A DNA stretch of 17,370 nt from an uncultured Prochlorococcus sp. (GCA_902572065.1 CACGEL010000017.1:1-17370); one strand, 5' to 3'; shown: positions 1-7,189, counted from the stretch's first letter. A program made the numbers and translations. The notes: generated from the sequence alone by a model not told the origin.

Positions 1-605
1 TCTTCACAATAGGCCTTACCTTCAAAATTAAAATATTTATTTTGAATAATGTTTTCTTTCCGAATTATTGATATACCACCTGGTATCCAATCAACACTTT
101 CAATTGCTTTATTTGAGTCAATAGAAAAATTATGCGGAACTTCAAAAGTAGATTTTGATATAGTTCCAGCTCTAGGATTAAGTTGATTATAAAGCAGTAA
201 ACTTTTAAATTTTTTTAACAATAATTTTGTTTTAATTTCATTCTTAATAATTAATCTAGGAGCTATAAAGGATTTTCTTGGCAATTTTTCAAATTGATTT
301 AAAAGTATTTTTAAATTTTTAATATTTATAAAAGTATCATCATCCATATGCATCACATAATCTGTTTTGACAAATTTGTAACTAAATTGCCTTTGATTTA
401 CCTGCCCTTTTTTATCACTAATTATGATTAGTATATCCTTTTCAAATTTATTAACAAATTTATTTTTTTTACTTAAATTAGGAGGAATACAAATAATAAT
501 ATTTATTTTTTTTTGATTAAATTCATTAACTTGATCTATCCATCTTGAATTAATGTTGGATAGTAAACTCGGAATTATAATTGTTAATTCTTTAAATTCT
601 ATCAT
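1..605 (-). CDS. Family 2 (GT-A) glycosyltransferase, C-terminus cut off by window edge
   Basis: An open frame of 201 codons starts at ATG 605-603 and runs off the left edge with no stop. I translated it by hand. The N-terminus has the beta strand typical of GT-A enzymes (LTIIIPS, residues 7-13). A DxD metal and nucleotide-sugar motif lies in HMDDDT (D88-D90). Further on are VDWIPGG (171-177) and, at the edge, FEGKAYCE, where family 2 enzymes carry the acidic catalytic-base region. It therefore probably transfers a sugar from a nucleotide donor during surface polysaccharide assembly on the cytoplasmic side of the inner membrane. The start codon overlaps the upstream gene's stop as ATGA (605-602), which implies translational coupling. 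Donor and acceptor cannot be told. The fold assignment is firm, the exact role is not. Confidence 0.85.
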   Translation of the reverse strand, partial: MIEFKELTIIIPSLLSNINSRWIDQVNEFNQKKINIIICIPPNLSKKNKFVNKFEKDILIIISDKKGQVNQRQFSYKFVKTDYVMHMDDDTFINIKNLKILLNQFEKLPRKSFIAPRLIIKNEIKTKLLLKKFKSLLLYNQLNPRAGTISKSTFEVPHNFSIDSNKAIESVDWIPGGISIIRKENIIQNKYFNFEGKAYCE

Positions 606-2113
606 TTAATAGTTTTTAAAATATTATATAAAACTGACTTTTTTAATTTAAATCTTAATTGCTCCAAATCCTGATTTAAATTCAAAAAGATTTTATTTAA
701 TTTATATTCATTTTTATCAGAATATTTATTATTATCTATAACTTTGAAAAGATCATCTTGGCAAACTATCTTTTTAAACAATTTTGATTTTAATTGCCAA
801 AGAGGATCTGACAAATCATTTACAGAGTTCCAATGTAATCTAATTGGAATGCAACCTAACGATATTGATTCGAAAACTGCTGTACTTGTTGAATAAACAA
901 CATATCTACTTTTTTTTGAATCAAATTCAATGTTGGACTTGCTTATATTAAAGTTATCAAGTTTTGGAAAGCTTTTAATGAAATTGATACTATTAATCAT
1001 TGGATGAAATCTTATTATTACCTTAAGTTCTGGATATTTCTCAGCAAAATTAAAAGCAAATTTCGTAAAGAAATATACCTCTTCTTTATCTCCTGAAGGA
1101 ATAAATAAGATTCCATTATTTACATTGATTTGTTTATTTATTGGGTTATGTGATTTTGGATTACCTAGTGTCTTAATCGAAATTTCTTGTGACATTTTTT
1201 TATTAAAAATAGCCGTTGAAATATCTCCCGATGATAGAATAAAATCTGGATTCCATTCCTTTCTTAATAGTCTTGTTAAAGAATGCTGGTATTTAAAAAT
1301 TATTGTATGTTGAAATCCTATACAATTTATTAAAGGATTATTTTTGCGAGATAAATAATAAAATAATCTTTCCCAACTATAACCTTCAAAGGTTGTTATT
1401 ATATTTTTAGATTTAGTATTTTTAATAATATCTTCAATTTGTAATCCATAAATAAAATTACAAAAATTATTTCTAAATAAAAAAGATTCGGCGGTATAAA
1501 GAGATAAATGACTCTTATATCCTGTCATATTTCTAGATAATTCAAGAAACTTTTGCCTTTCTCTCAATAGCGAAATTATAGTTTTTAATTTTGCTTTGAA
1601 GGTTACACTATTTCCATCAAACAAGTAAGAATCATATCCTTTCTCTTTTTTTAGATACTTAATAAAGTTTTTTTTGTTTAATTTTATATGAGGTATAAAT
1701 ATTTGAAGTACAGAATAACCTTTCTTACTTGTTTCATTTATTAAATTACCAAAATAATTGTCAAATGTTGATTTAAATTGTTTTTCATTTACAAGATGTG
1801 TAATAAAAATAACATCATAATTTTTTTGGTAAATTTTTGATTTGTTGTCTAAAAATATTTTTTCATTATTAACTTTAAAAATATCGAATAAAATTTTTAA
1901 AAAAGAAATATAAAATTTTGCTCTAAGCCTTAACTTATATAATAAAGAAATATTCTTTAAATTTACTAAAATTTTATTAGTTTCAATTGTTGGCCTTATT
2001 GGATGAAGAAAAAAATTACTAAGTGTATATTTATTAACAGAATTATAACTTGTGCATTTATCTGTAAATTTTATATATTCTTTCCATTCATTGGAAGGTT
2101 TTATAATTACCAT
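602..2113 (-). CDS. Surface carbohydrate biosynthesis protein, GT-B-like (possible Kdo-type transferase)
   Basis: The protein has 503 residues from ATG 2113. An in-frame TTG at 2146 would add 11 residues, and neither start has a clear Shine-Dalgarno. The N-terminal half is lysine- and asparagine-rich and poorly recognisable. The C-terminal half carries marks of capsule and surface-carbohydrate transferases with a GT-B-like fold: an aromatic-rich FEGYSWERL stretch, GFQHT, a strand followed by VIIRFHP, and YSTSTAVFESISLGCIPI near the C-terminus, which resembles the nucleotide-binding end of such enzymes. It resembles the surface carbohydrate family TIGR04326 from memory, not from a search. It lies between a CMP-sugar synthetase-like gene and a GT-A transferase, so a role in transferring the CMP-activated sugar is a reasonable inference. 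It overlaps the next gene by 4 nt (ATGA). No membrane segments are evident. Confidence 0.7.
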   Translation of the reverse strand: MVIIKPSNEWKEYIKFTDKCTSYNSVNKYTLSNFFLHPIRPTIETNKILVNLKNISLLYKLRLRAKFYISFLKILFDIFKVNNEKIFLDNKSKIYQKNYDVIFITHLVNEKQFKSTFDNYFGNLINETSKKGYSVLQIFIPHIKLNKKNFIKYLKKEKGYDSYLFDGNSVTFKAKLKTIISLLRERQKFLELSRNMTGYKSHLSLYTAESFLFRNNFCNFIYGLQIEDIIKNTKSKNIITTFEGYSWERLFYYLSRKNNPLINCIGFQHTIIFKYQHSLTRLLRKEWNPDFILSSGDISTAIFNKKMSQEISIKTLGNPKSHNPINKQINVNNGILFIPSGDKEEVYFFTKFAFNFAEKYPELKVIIRFHPMINSINFIKSFPKLDNFNISKSNIEFDSKKSRYVVYSTSTAVFESISLGCIPIRLHWNSVNDLSDPLWQLKSKLFKKIVCQDDLFKVIDNNKYSDKNEYKLNKIFLNLNQDLEQLRFKLKKSVLYNILKTIK

Positions 2114-2193
2114 AGAACTATATTTGTTAACTATTAATTGTACCAATACAAACTAATCATAAATCTCGTTTATCATTTATTACCTTAACTATA

Positions 2194-2976
2194 TTAGAAT
2201 TTGTTGATTAATTTTTGAGTTAATTTGTATTGATTAGGATTTTTGTCCATATAGTCATAAAACGCTTGTAAATCTTCCTTTGTGTTAATTGATGGGACGT
2301 GATGATTCTGCATAACACTATATATTTTAAACCCTTTTATAATAATTCTTAGTTGTTCAATAGATTCATATTTTTCTATTATGGGAATTGAAGAGTTTGC
2401 AATTTCAAGGAGAACATTTTTCTTATAAGCAATTAATCCTTGCACCTTTTTTATATATTTCATTTGGTTAGAGAATTGAGTATAAGAAGGTGACTTTCTA
2501 AAAAAATAAATTATCTGACCTTTTTCATCCAAAGCTGCTTTAACAATATTAATATCATTTAACTCTTTTTCGGAATTAAGATCACTTATTGAATTCCAAC
2601 TATCAATATCAGGATTATGCTTAATTGCAGTGGTTAATTTCGTTAAGTGTTCTTTTTGTATTAAGGGTTCATCTCCTTGAATCACAATAACATGGGTACA
2701 ATTAATATCTTCTACTGCCTCTGCAACCCTGGAAGTTCCATTTAAATGCTTTCTATAAGTCTTTTTTACTAATCCACCATAATGTTTAACTGTTTCTAGT
2801 ATTTCTCTATCTCCAGAAGCAACAATAATGTTTTCTGTTAGACCAAAATCTAAAGCTCTTCTTCGGACATGTTCTACCATTGGCAAACCAAACAATTTAT
2901 ACATTATTTTTTTTGGAAATCTATTAGATGCTAAATGTGCAGGAATAAGGCTTACTATTTTAATTTCTTTTTTCAT
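2194..2976 (-). CDS. kdsB: KdsB-like CMP-sugar synthetase (3-deoxy-manno-octulosonate cytidylyltransferase family)
   Basis: This 260-residue protein matches the usual KdsB length of about 250. KdsB activates Kdo with CTP to give CMP-Kdo. Visible family blocks are the nucleotide-binding loop IPAHLASNRFPKK (residues 11-23, with His where most members have Arg), HLNGTSRVAEAVE (77-89, matching HxSGTERxAE), and QGDEPLI (100-106) with the metal ligand D102. VQGLIAY (178-184), EKYESIEQLR (201-210) and VPSINTKEDL (227-236) follow. In the last block the family normally reads VDTxEDL, where the Asp is the second metal ligand. Here it is N231. The protein could be a specialised CMP-synthetase for a related ulosonic acid rather than Kdo. 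It lies 164 bp downstream of the CBS gene on the same strand, far enough for its own promoter, though I could not assign one. Family confidence is high, substrate confidence moderate. Confidence 0.85.
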   Translation of the reverse strand: MKKEIKIVSLIPAHLASNRFPKKIMYKLFGLPMVEHVRRRALDFGLTENIIVASGDREILETVKHYGGLVKKTYRKHLNGTSRVAEAVEDINCTHVIVIQGDEPLIQKEHLTKLTTAIKHNPDIDSWNSISDLNSEKELNDINIVKAALDEKGQIIYFFRKSPSYTQFSNQMKYIKKVQGLIAYKKNVLLEIANSSIPIIEKYESIEQLRIIIKGFKIYSVMQNHHVPSINTKEDLQAFYDYMDKNPNQYKLTQKLINKF

Positions 2977-3140
2977 AGAGGAAAAACTACAGAGTCAAAA
3001 TTAGCGAATTGTATATTAATGGAAGAATAATTTTTTGAGATTTAGAATAATACCAATTTTTTTAAGTCATTAATAATTGTTAGTCTATTGAGTACTAATT
3101 GAATTTGATTAACTTGTTTTATTATTGATAAAATAAATTA

Positions 3141-3557
3141 TTAAATACCTAATAATTTTTTTACAGCAGGATGCAAATGTAATAAGCCTTTTAAATTCTT
3201 ATCATCATCTACTACAGGAAGGTCCCAGATATTTAATTCTTCCATTAATAGAATTGCACTTTTCAGACTGGAAGCGGGCTTTATCGATGAATAAACTTTC
3301 GTACAATAATCATTAACATCATCAACAAATAATGCCGCGATAGGTTTTTGCACTTTAAGAATTAACCTTCTAATATCACCATCAGTAAAAACACCTTTCA
3401 ATTGATTTTTTGTATTAACTATACATGCCACCCCAATTCCATAATTACACATTTCAATAATTGTTTCTTTCAATAATTCTCTATCATTAACAACAGGAAA
3501 TGAATCACAATTCATCATCACATCTTGGACTAATATTTTTTCAATCGGTGTGTACAT
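3141..3557 (-). CDS. Stand-alone CBS-pair protein resembling the C-terminus of KdsD (arabinose-5-phosphate isomerase)
   Basis: The product has 138 residues from ATG 3557. An upstream ATG at 3569 would add four, but GGAG at 3567-3564 sits 6 nt before ATG 3557 and nothing like it precedes 3569. Two CBS motifs fill the protein. The first ends in GVFTDGDIRRLIL, the second in DLPVVDDDKNLKGLLHLH. Both match the C-terminal half of KdsD/KpsF/GutQ, which are normally about 320 residues with an N-terminal SIS isomerase domain. That domain is absent, and the gene overlaps the 3' end of kdsA by 17 nt, so there is no room for a degraded one. CBS pairs bind adenosine nucleotides and are usually regulatory. 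A regulatory or scaffolding role for the Kdo-type pathway is inference. CBS domains fused to sugar-1-phosphate nucleotidyltransferases are the alternative source. Confidence 0.8.
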   Translation of the reverse strand: MYTPIEKILVQDVMMNCDSFPVVNDRELLKETIIEMCNYGIGVACIVNTKNQLKGVFTDGDIRRLILKVQKPIAALFVDDVNDYCTKVYSSIKPASSLKSAILLMEELNIWDLPVVDDDKNLKGLLHLHPAVKKLLGI

Positions 3558-4419
3558 TAAATTCTCCATTTTTGGTTGTTAGTTTAATTCTTAGATTATG
3601 TATTTCAATAGCCTCCGAAAGAATTTGTTTAAGATATTTTAGACCTAAAACAGTATTTGAATCTGATAAAGCACTGACGGGATTGTCGTGAACTTCCATA
3701 AAAACCGCATTTACCCCACATGCACAGGCTGCTCTCACTAAATAGGGTATAAATTCTCTTTGTCCTCCAGAAATATCCCCCATAGAGGTAGGCAGTTGTA
3801 TGGAGTGAGTTGCATCAAAGCAAACAGGATATCCTATCTTACGCATAATTGGTAAGGAAGTCATATCATTAACTAATTGATTGTATCCAAAAAAAGTACC
3901 TCGATCTGTAAGGATAACTTTATTACATCCAAAGCTTTCAAGTTTTCTAACTGAATTTTTCATATTCCAAGGACTCATAAATTGACCCTTTTTTAAGTGA
4001 ATTGGCTTTTTTGTTAAAGCTGCTGCTTTGAGGATTGATGTCTGCCTACATAGGTAAGCAGGAATTTGGACAAGATCACACACCTCGCCTGTTTGTTGGG
4101 CCCAATTTGAGTCTGAAAAATCAGATACAACTGGTATTTTAAACTCGTCTCTAACTTTTGATAATATTTTTAAACCCTCGATAATTCCAACACCATGGAA
4201 ACTATCTTTTGATGATCTACAATCTTTATCGTAACAAGATTTAAAGATCCAATTAATACAAAGATCAGAACATATTTCAGAAATTTTTTCGGCCATTAAC
4301 ATTGTATGTTTTTCGCTTTCAATTGCACAAGGACCTCCTATAAATACAAGTGGTTTATCATTCCCTACCTCTATATAATTAACCCCATTTCCCCCAATGG
4401 CGATAATTCTAGATTCCAT
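3541..4419 (-). CDS. kdsA: 3-deoxy-8-phosphooctulonate synthase (KdsA), metal-dependent type
   Basis: The 292-residue protein condenses phosphoenolpyruvate with D-arabinose-5-phosphate to Kdo-8-phosphate, the committed step of Kdo synthesis. Family blocks run the whole length: FIGGPCAIES (27-35), FKSCYDKDCRSS (59-70), the DLVQIPAYLCRQT barrel strand (115-127), LKKGQFMSP (142-150), DRGTFFGY (172-179), FDATHS (201-206), SGGQRE (217-222) and FMEVHDNP near 240. C31, H205, E242 and D253 match the four metal ligands of the metal-dependent (Aquifex-type) enzymes, whereas E. coli has Asn at the first site. It heads the minus-strand cassette. A -35/-10 pair lies just upstream, giving a very short leader. 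DAHP synthases are related, but the DATHS and RQT blocks and the length fit KdsA better. Confidence 0.92.
   Translation of the reverse strand: MESRIIAIGGNGVNYIEVGNDKPLVFIGGPCAIESEKHTMLMAEKISEICSDLCINWIFKSCYDKDCRSSKDSFHGVGIIEGLKILSKVRDEFKIPVVSDFSDSNWAQQTGEVCDLVQIPAYLCRQTSILKAAALTKKPIHLKKGQFMSPWNMKNSVRKLESFGCNKVILTDRGTFFGYNQLVNDMTSLPIMRKIGYPVCFDATHSIQLPTSMGDISGGQREFIPYLVRAACACGVNAVFMEVHDNPVSALSDSNTVLGLKYLKQILSEAIEIHNLRIKLTTKNGEFNVHTD
3564..3567 (-). promoter_or_regulatory. Shine-Dalgarno GGAG that decides the CBS-protein start
   Basis: GGAG lies 6 nt upstream of ATG 3557, inside the 3' end of kdsA. The alternative ATG at 3569 overlaps the GGAG itself and has only an A/C-rich stretch before it. 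This supports initiation at 3557 by ribosomes finishing kdsA. Confidence 0.55.
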
Positions 4420-4435
4420 TATTGATTTGAAAATA

Positions 4436-4464
4436 TTTATATACTGTAATCATACATCAAGCAA
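4436..4464 (-). promoter_or_regulatory. Putative sigma-70 promoter of kdsA
   Basis: On the minus strand TTGCTT (4464-4459) and TATAAA (4441-4436) are separated by exactly 17 bp. Transcription would start near 4429, about 10 nt before the kdsA ATG. Such boxes are common by chance in AT-rich DNA; the spacing and position are the evidence. Confidence 0.4.
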
Positions 4465-4721
4465 GTATGCCAAATATGATTCTATTTATCGAAAAAGAAG
4501 TATCAACCATTAGGTAATAATTGAATCGGTTCTTATCTAAATCTGAAAAAATTACATGATATAAAAATAGAATTTATTCAGGGCTGAGAATTCTGCAAAT
4601 AAGTAAAATAATTCTTAAAAATGCTTATTTCAAGTAAAAATTTGAATTTTTTATCATGCTTTACAAAAAAAAATTGATAAATTAGTTTGCTATCAATATT
4701 TAAATAAACATACAACAAGAT

Positions 4722-4743
4722 AAATACTATGGAGGAAGTATTT
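4722..4743. repeat. Inverted repeat: 7-bp stem, 8-nt loop GGAGG/CCTCC
   Basis: AAATACT (4722-4728) and AGTATTT (4737-4743) are perfect inverted complements flanking ATGGAGGA. Read on the plus strand the loop displays a consensus Shine-Dalgarno. On the minus strand it displays TCCTCC, an anti-Shine-Dalgarno. The stem is AT-only except for one pair, so it would be weak. No gene start follows it at ribosome-binding distance. Confidence 0.4.
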
Positions 4744-4859
4744 TAATTAAAAATTGATAGGTCGTTAGATAGTGGTAAATTAAAAAAAAAAAGGGCTATC
4801 AACCTTTAGAATGGGTAAAAAGCAGTTAAAGAGATGAAATCATTTGGGATGGATAAATT

Positions 4860-5885
4860 ATGATCCAGAATAAAAGTATCGAGAATTCGGTCATATTAAT
4901 CACTGGAGGTACTGGATCATTCGGGTTTACTCTAACTGAACTTCTTCTAAAGAGTAATGTTAAAGAAATACGTATATTCAGTAGGGACGAAAATAAACAA
5001 TATTTAATGAGAAAAAAATTAAATGACTCTAGAGTTTCTTTTTTTATTGGTGATGTCAGAGATTTTCAAAGTACTTATAATGCTTGCCTAAATGTTGATT
5101 ATATTTTTCATGCGGCTGCTTTAAAGCAAGTGCCCTCTTGTGAATTTTATCCTTTAGAGGCATTTAAAACAAATGTTTTAGGAACAGAAAATATTTTAAA
5201 AGCTTCCTTAGATAGAGATGTAAAAAAAGTTGTATTTTTGAGTACTGATAAAGCTGTTTATCCAATAAATGCGATGGGTCTTTCGAAGGCGATGATGGAG
5301 AAATTAATGCTTGCAAAATCTTTGCATAATTATGGAACGGGAGTATTTTGTGCTACTCGTTATGGGAATGTTATTTGTTCAAGAGGTTCTGTAATACCTT
5401 TATTCGTTGATCAAATAAAAAAAAATAAGCCGATAACAATTACTGATCCAAATATGACAAGATATCTAATGAGTTTAGAGGATGCTGTGAGTTTGGTTTT
5501 ATATGCCTTTGATGAGGGTTTAAACGGAGATATTTTTGTTCAAAAAGCGCCAGCATGTACTATTGGTGATCTTGTATTGGCATTAAAAGAAATATTTAAC
5601 TATAGAAAAGATAATATAATAATTGGCACTAGGCATAGTGAAAAATTATATGAAACACTTATATCAAGAGAAGAAATGGCGAGGGTAGAGGATAGGGGTA
5701 AATTTTTTAAAGTACCCTCTGATAATAGGGGATTAGACTACGATAACTACTATATAAAGGGTAAAGAAATCGCTTCAGGTTCTTTAGAATATACTTCTCA
5801 TAATACTAAAAGGTTAAAGGTGAATGAAATTATAGAAATCCTCTTAAAAAATGATATTGAATCATCCAATTTTTTGAAATTTTAG
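4860..5885 (+). CDS. UDP-GlcNAc 4,6-dehydratase (inverting), CapE/WbjB/FnlA type
   Basis: This 341-residue extended-SDR protein is the usual length for the CapE/WbjB/FnlA family. That family converts UDP-GlcNAc to a 4-keto-6-deoxy L-sugar intermediate on the way to UDP-N-acetyl-L-fucosamine. The NAD(P)-binding loop TGGTGSFG is at 15-22, and FHAAALKQVPSCE at 83-95 is diagnostic of polysaccharide 4,6-dehydratases. STDKA (128-132) supplies D130 and K131. The usual YxxxK is replaced by M139 and K143 (MGLSK), which I recall as a feature of CapE-type enzymes. The C-terminal DYDNYY and YTSHNTKRL blocks separate this group from FlaA1/PseB. It is probably cytoplasmic. The FnlB and FnlC partners are not nearby; downstream comes a tRNA. 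GGGATGG at about -14 is only a poor ribosome site. Confidence 0.85.
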   Translation: MIQNKSIENSVILITGGTGSFGFTLTELLLKSNVKEIRIFSRDENKQYLMRKKLNDSRVSFFIGDVRDFQSTYNACLNVDYIFHAAALKQVPSCEFYPLEAFKTNVLGTENILKASLDRDVKKVVFLSTDKAVYPINAMGLSKAMMEKLMLAKSLHNYGTGVFCATRYGNVICSRGSVIPLFVDQIKKNKPITITDPNMTRYLMSLEDAVSLVLYAFDEGLNGDIFVQKAPACTIGDLVLALKEIFNYRKDNIIIGTRHSEKLYETLISREEMARVEDRGKFFKVPSDNRGLDYDNYYIKGKEIASGSLEYTSHNTKRLKVNEIIEILLKNDIESSNFLKF

Positions 5886-5956
5886 TATTCCAATAAAAAA
5901 CTCCAAGTATAATGACATCCCATGAAGTGACTTGAAGTCTCTTGACGTTTATTGAA

Positions 5957-6028
<72 letters not shown>

Positions 6029-6077
6029 ATATATAAAAACTTAACTCTTACATAGACCATATGACAAGGGGTAGCTC

Positions 6078-6761
6078 TTAATTATATTGAAAATTTAACG
6101 GTTTTTGCCAATCTGATAAATTCCCATTCTTCATCTCTGCAACTGCATCTGAGTAATTTAATTCCTCTAAACGATGCGTAATCCATAAAGCAGTAAATGG
6201 ATTTCTCTTATTATTTGTAAGATTTTTAATTATATCTAAAACTTTTAATTGACTATAACCATCCAATAATGCTGTGGGCTCGTCCAAAAGAAGAAAATTC
6301 TTATCACTAATCAAGGAACAGGCAATAGTTAATCGTTGTTTTTGACCCCCACTTAAAGTATGAATGGGTCTTTTATCAAATCCATCTAATCCTACTTTGT
6401 TGAGTGCAATATTAATTTTGGAAGTAATATCTTTTCTACTTAAATTTTTATTAATATTTAGAAGAAGTTCGCTCCTACAGTTTGGCATTAAAATTTGATG
6501 ATCAGGATTTTGAAAAACCATCCCAACATTAGCTAAATTATTTATAATTCCACTGCTTGGCTTAATAAGTCCATTAATTAACTTTAGTAAAGTACTCTTC
6601 CCACTTCCATTTTTACCTACAATCATCCACAATCCTCCTTTTGCAATAGAAAAACTACATTTATTTATTACACGCTCTTTTTTCCCTGGCCAAGAAAAAC
6701 TCACATTTTCAAAAGTTATATTAGGTACTTGATTTTGTAAAGTATCCTCGATCTCTGTCAT
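6078..6761 (-). CDS. ABC transporter ATP-binding protein, CbiO/EcfA-like
   Basis: This 227-residue nucleotide-binding subunit hydrolyses ATP to power an importer or exporter. All motifs are intact: Walker A GKNGSGKST (49-57), Q-loop Q84 in VFQNPDHQI, signature LSGGQ (136-140), Walker B FLLLDE (156-161) and H-loop H196. The VFQNPDHQI form of the Q-loop region is typical of energy-coupling-factor (EcfA/CbiO) ATPases that drive vitamin or metal uptake. No permease, EcfT or substrate-binding gene is adjacent, so the partner must be elsewhere or the protein works outside a classic transporter. It starts one nucleotide after the stop of the 89-residue gene, so the two are almost certainly one transcript. 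It may be the cyanobacterial and plastid soluble ABC ATPase type. Substrate unknown. Confidence 0.88.
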   Translation of the reverse strand: MTEIEDTLQNQVPNITFENVSFSWPGKKERVINKCSFSIAKGGLWMIVGKNGSGKSTLLKLINGLIKPSSGIINNLANVGMVFQNPDHQILMPNCRSELLLNINKNLSRKDITSKINIALNKVGLDGFDKRPIHTLSGGQKQRLTIACSLISDKNFLLLDEPTALLDGYSQLKVLDIIKNLTNNKRNPFTALWITHRLEELNYSDAVAEMKNGNLSDWQKPLNFQYN

Positions 6762-6762
6762 G

Positions 6763-7032
6763 TTAAATATCTAAAGAAAATCCCGGTCTTTTTGAACCAC
6801 CAGCTACTGCAGACTTTTCATATATTTGAACAGAAATAACCTCTTTAGCAAGAACAGTGATCAATTTATCCTGAACTTTTTCACAACTTAATTCAATTAA
6901 ATTAGGATTTTGATTATTGCCATTCATGAAATCTTTAATTTCATCATATATTCTTTTAACATCGTCATAATCTTTCTTCTGAATAGAAAGGGGGAAAGGA
7001 GAATATCTTAGGCTTATTTCAAGAGAATACAT
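6763..7032 (-). CDS. Conserved cyanobacterial-type small protein, 89 residues
   Basis: I do not recognise a characterised family. The protein is soluble with no signal peptide or membrane segment. It opens with a strand-like MYSLEISLRYSPFPLSIQKK, continues with a charged helix-like stretch (about 21-37), then a strand-helix pattern LIELSCEKVQDKLITVLAKEV, and ends in AVAGGSKRPGFSLDI. The glycine- and arginine-containing tail and the balanced composition suggest a real folded protein. It is co-transcribed with the ABC ATPase, whose ATG begins one base after its TAA, so a role as accessory to that ATPase is the best contextual guess. TATAAT at 7045-7040 lies only 7 nt before the ATG, suggesting an almost leaderless message. 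Confidence 0.8.
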   Translation of the reverse strand: MYSLEISLRYSPFPLSIQKKDYDDVKRIYDEIKDFMNGNNQNPNLIELSCEKVQDKLITVLAKEVISVQIYEKSAVAGGSKRPGFSLDI

Positions 7033-7039
7033 AAAAGAA

Positions 7040-7045
7040 ATTATA
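7040..7045 (-). promoter_or_regulatory. Putative -10 box (TATAAT) of the 89-residue gene and ABC ATPase operon
   Basis: A perfect TATAAT ends 7 nt before the ATG at 7032. No good -35 is visible at 17 bp. If used, the transcript would start at or within a base or two of the start codon. Confidence 0.35.
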
Positions 7046-7189
7046 GATACCTAATTATAAACAAAATATACAAAAATCTATTCTAAAAAGTAGTTTTTAA
7101 AATTAAGTTCAATTCAATAATTTTTTATAAAACATCAAAAAATACAATTATGATTAATATAAACAAATTTATTTTTGTAGACTTTGTCC

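Larger units (their letters stand above)
4420..4859. other. 440-bp divergent intergenic region between kdsA and the UDP-GlcNAc dehydratase
   Basis: This is the longest gap in the window. I found no protein-coding frame of useful length on either strand. It holds the putative kdsA promoter at its left end, a 7-bp hairpin with a purine-rich loop (4722-4743), five TATCAA/TTGATA hexamers, and a 13-base near-repeat (4501-4513 and 4797-4809, one mismatch). A weak candidate promoter for the plus-strand gene is TTGATA (4754-4759) with TAAATT 16 bp further on. Gaps this long are rare in streamlined picocyanobacterial genomes, so it may be decayed coding sequence from earlier island turnover or may hold a small RNA. 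Confidence 0.6.

Noticed and set aside
1125..1313. Plus-strand open frame inside the GT-B-like gene
   Set aside because: Antisense to a longer coherent gene; no domain, ribosome site or neighbours to support it.
3500..3691. Plus-strand open frame across the kdsA/CBS junction
   Set aside because: Antisense to two recognisable genes and without protein features.
4580..4590. GGCTGAGA resembling the CTGAGA part of a TPP (THI-box) riboswitch
   Set aside because: The second conserved half (ACCTGA-type segment) and the helices are absent, and no thiamine gene follows.
4801..4858. Short peptide-like frames just before the dehydratase (for example ATG 4811, eight codons)
   Set aside because: Too short, interrupted by stops, and not preceded by a ribosome site.
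5925..5943. Possible terminator hairpin after the dehydratase gene (AAG-T-GAC / GTC-T-CTT)
   Set aside because: Only two 3-bp stems around a T-T mismatch, and no T-run on either side.
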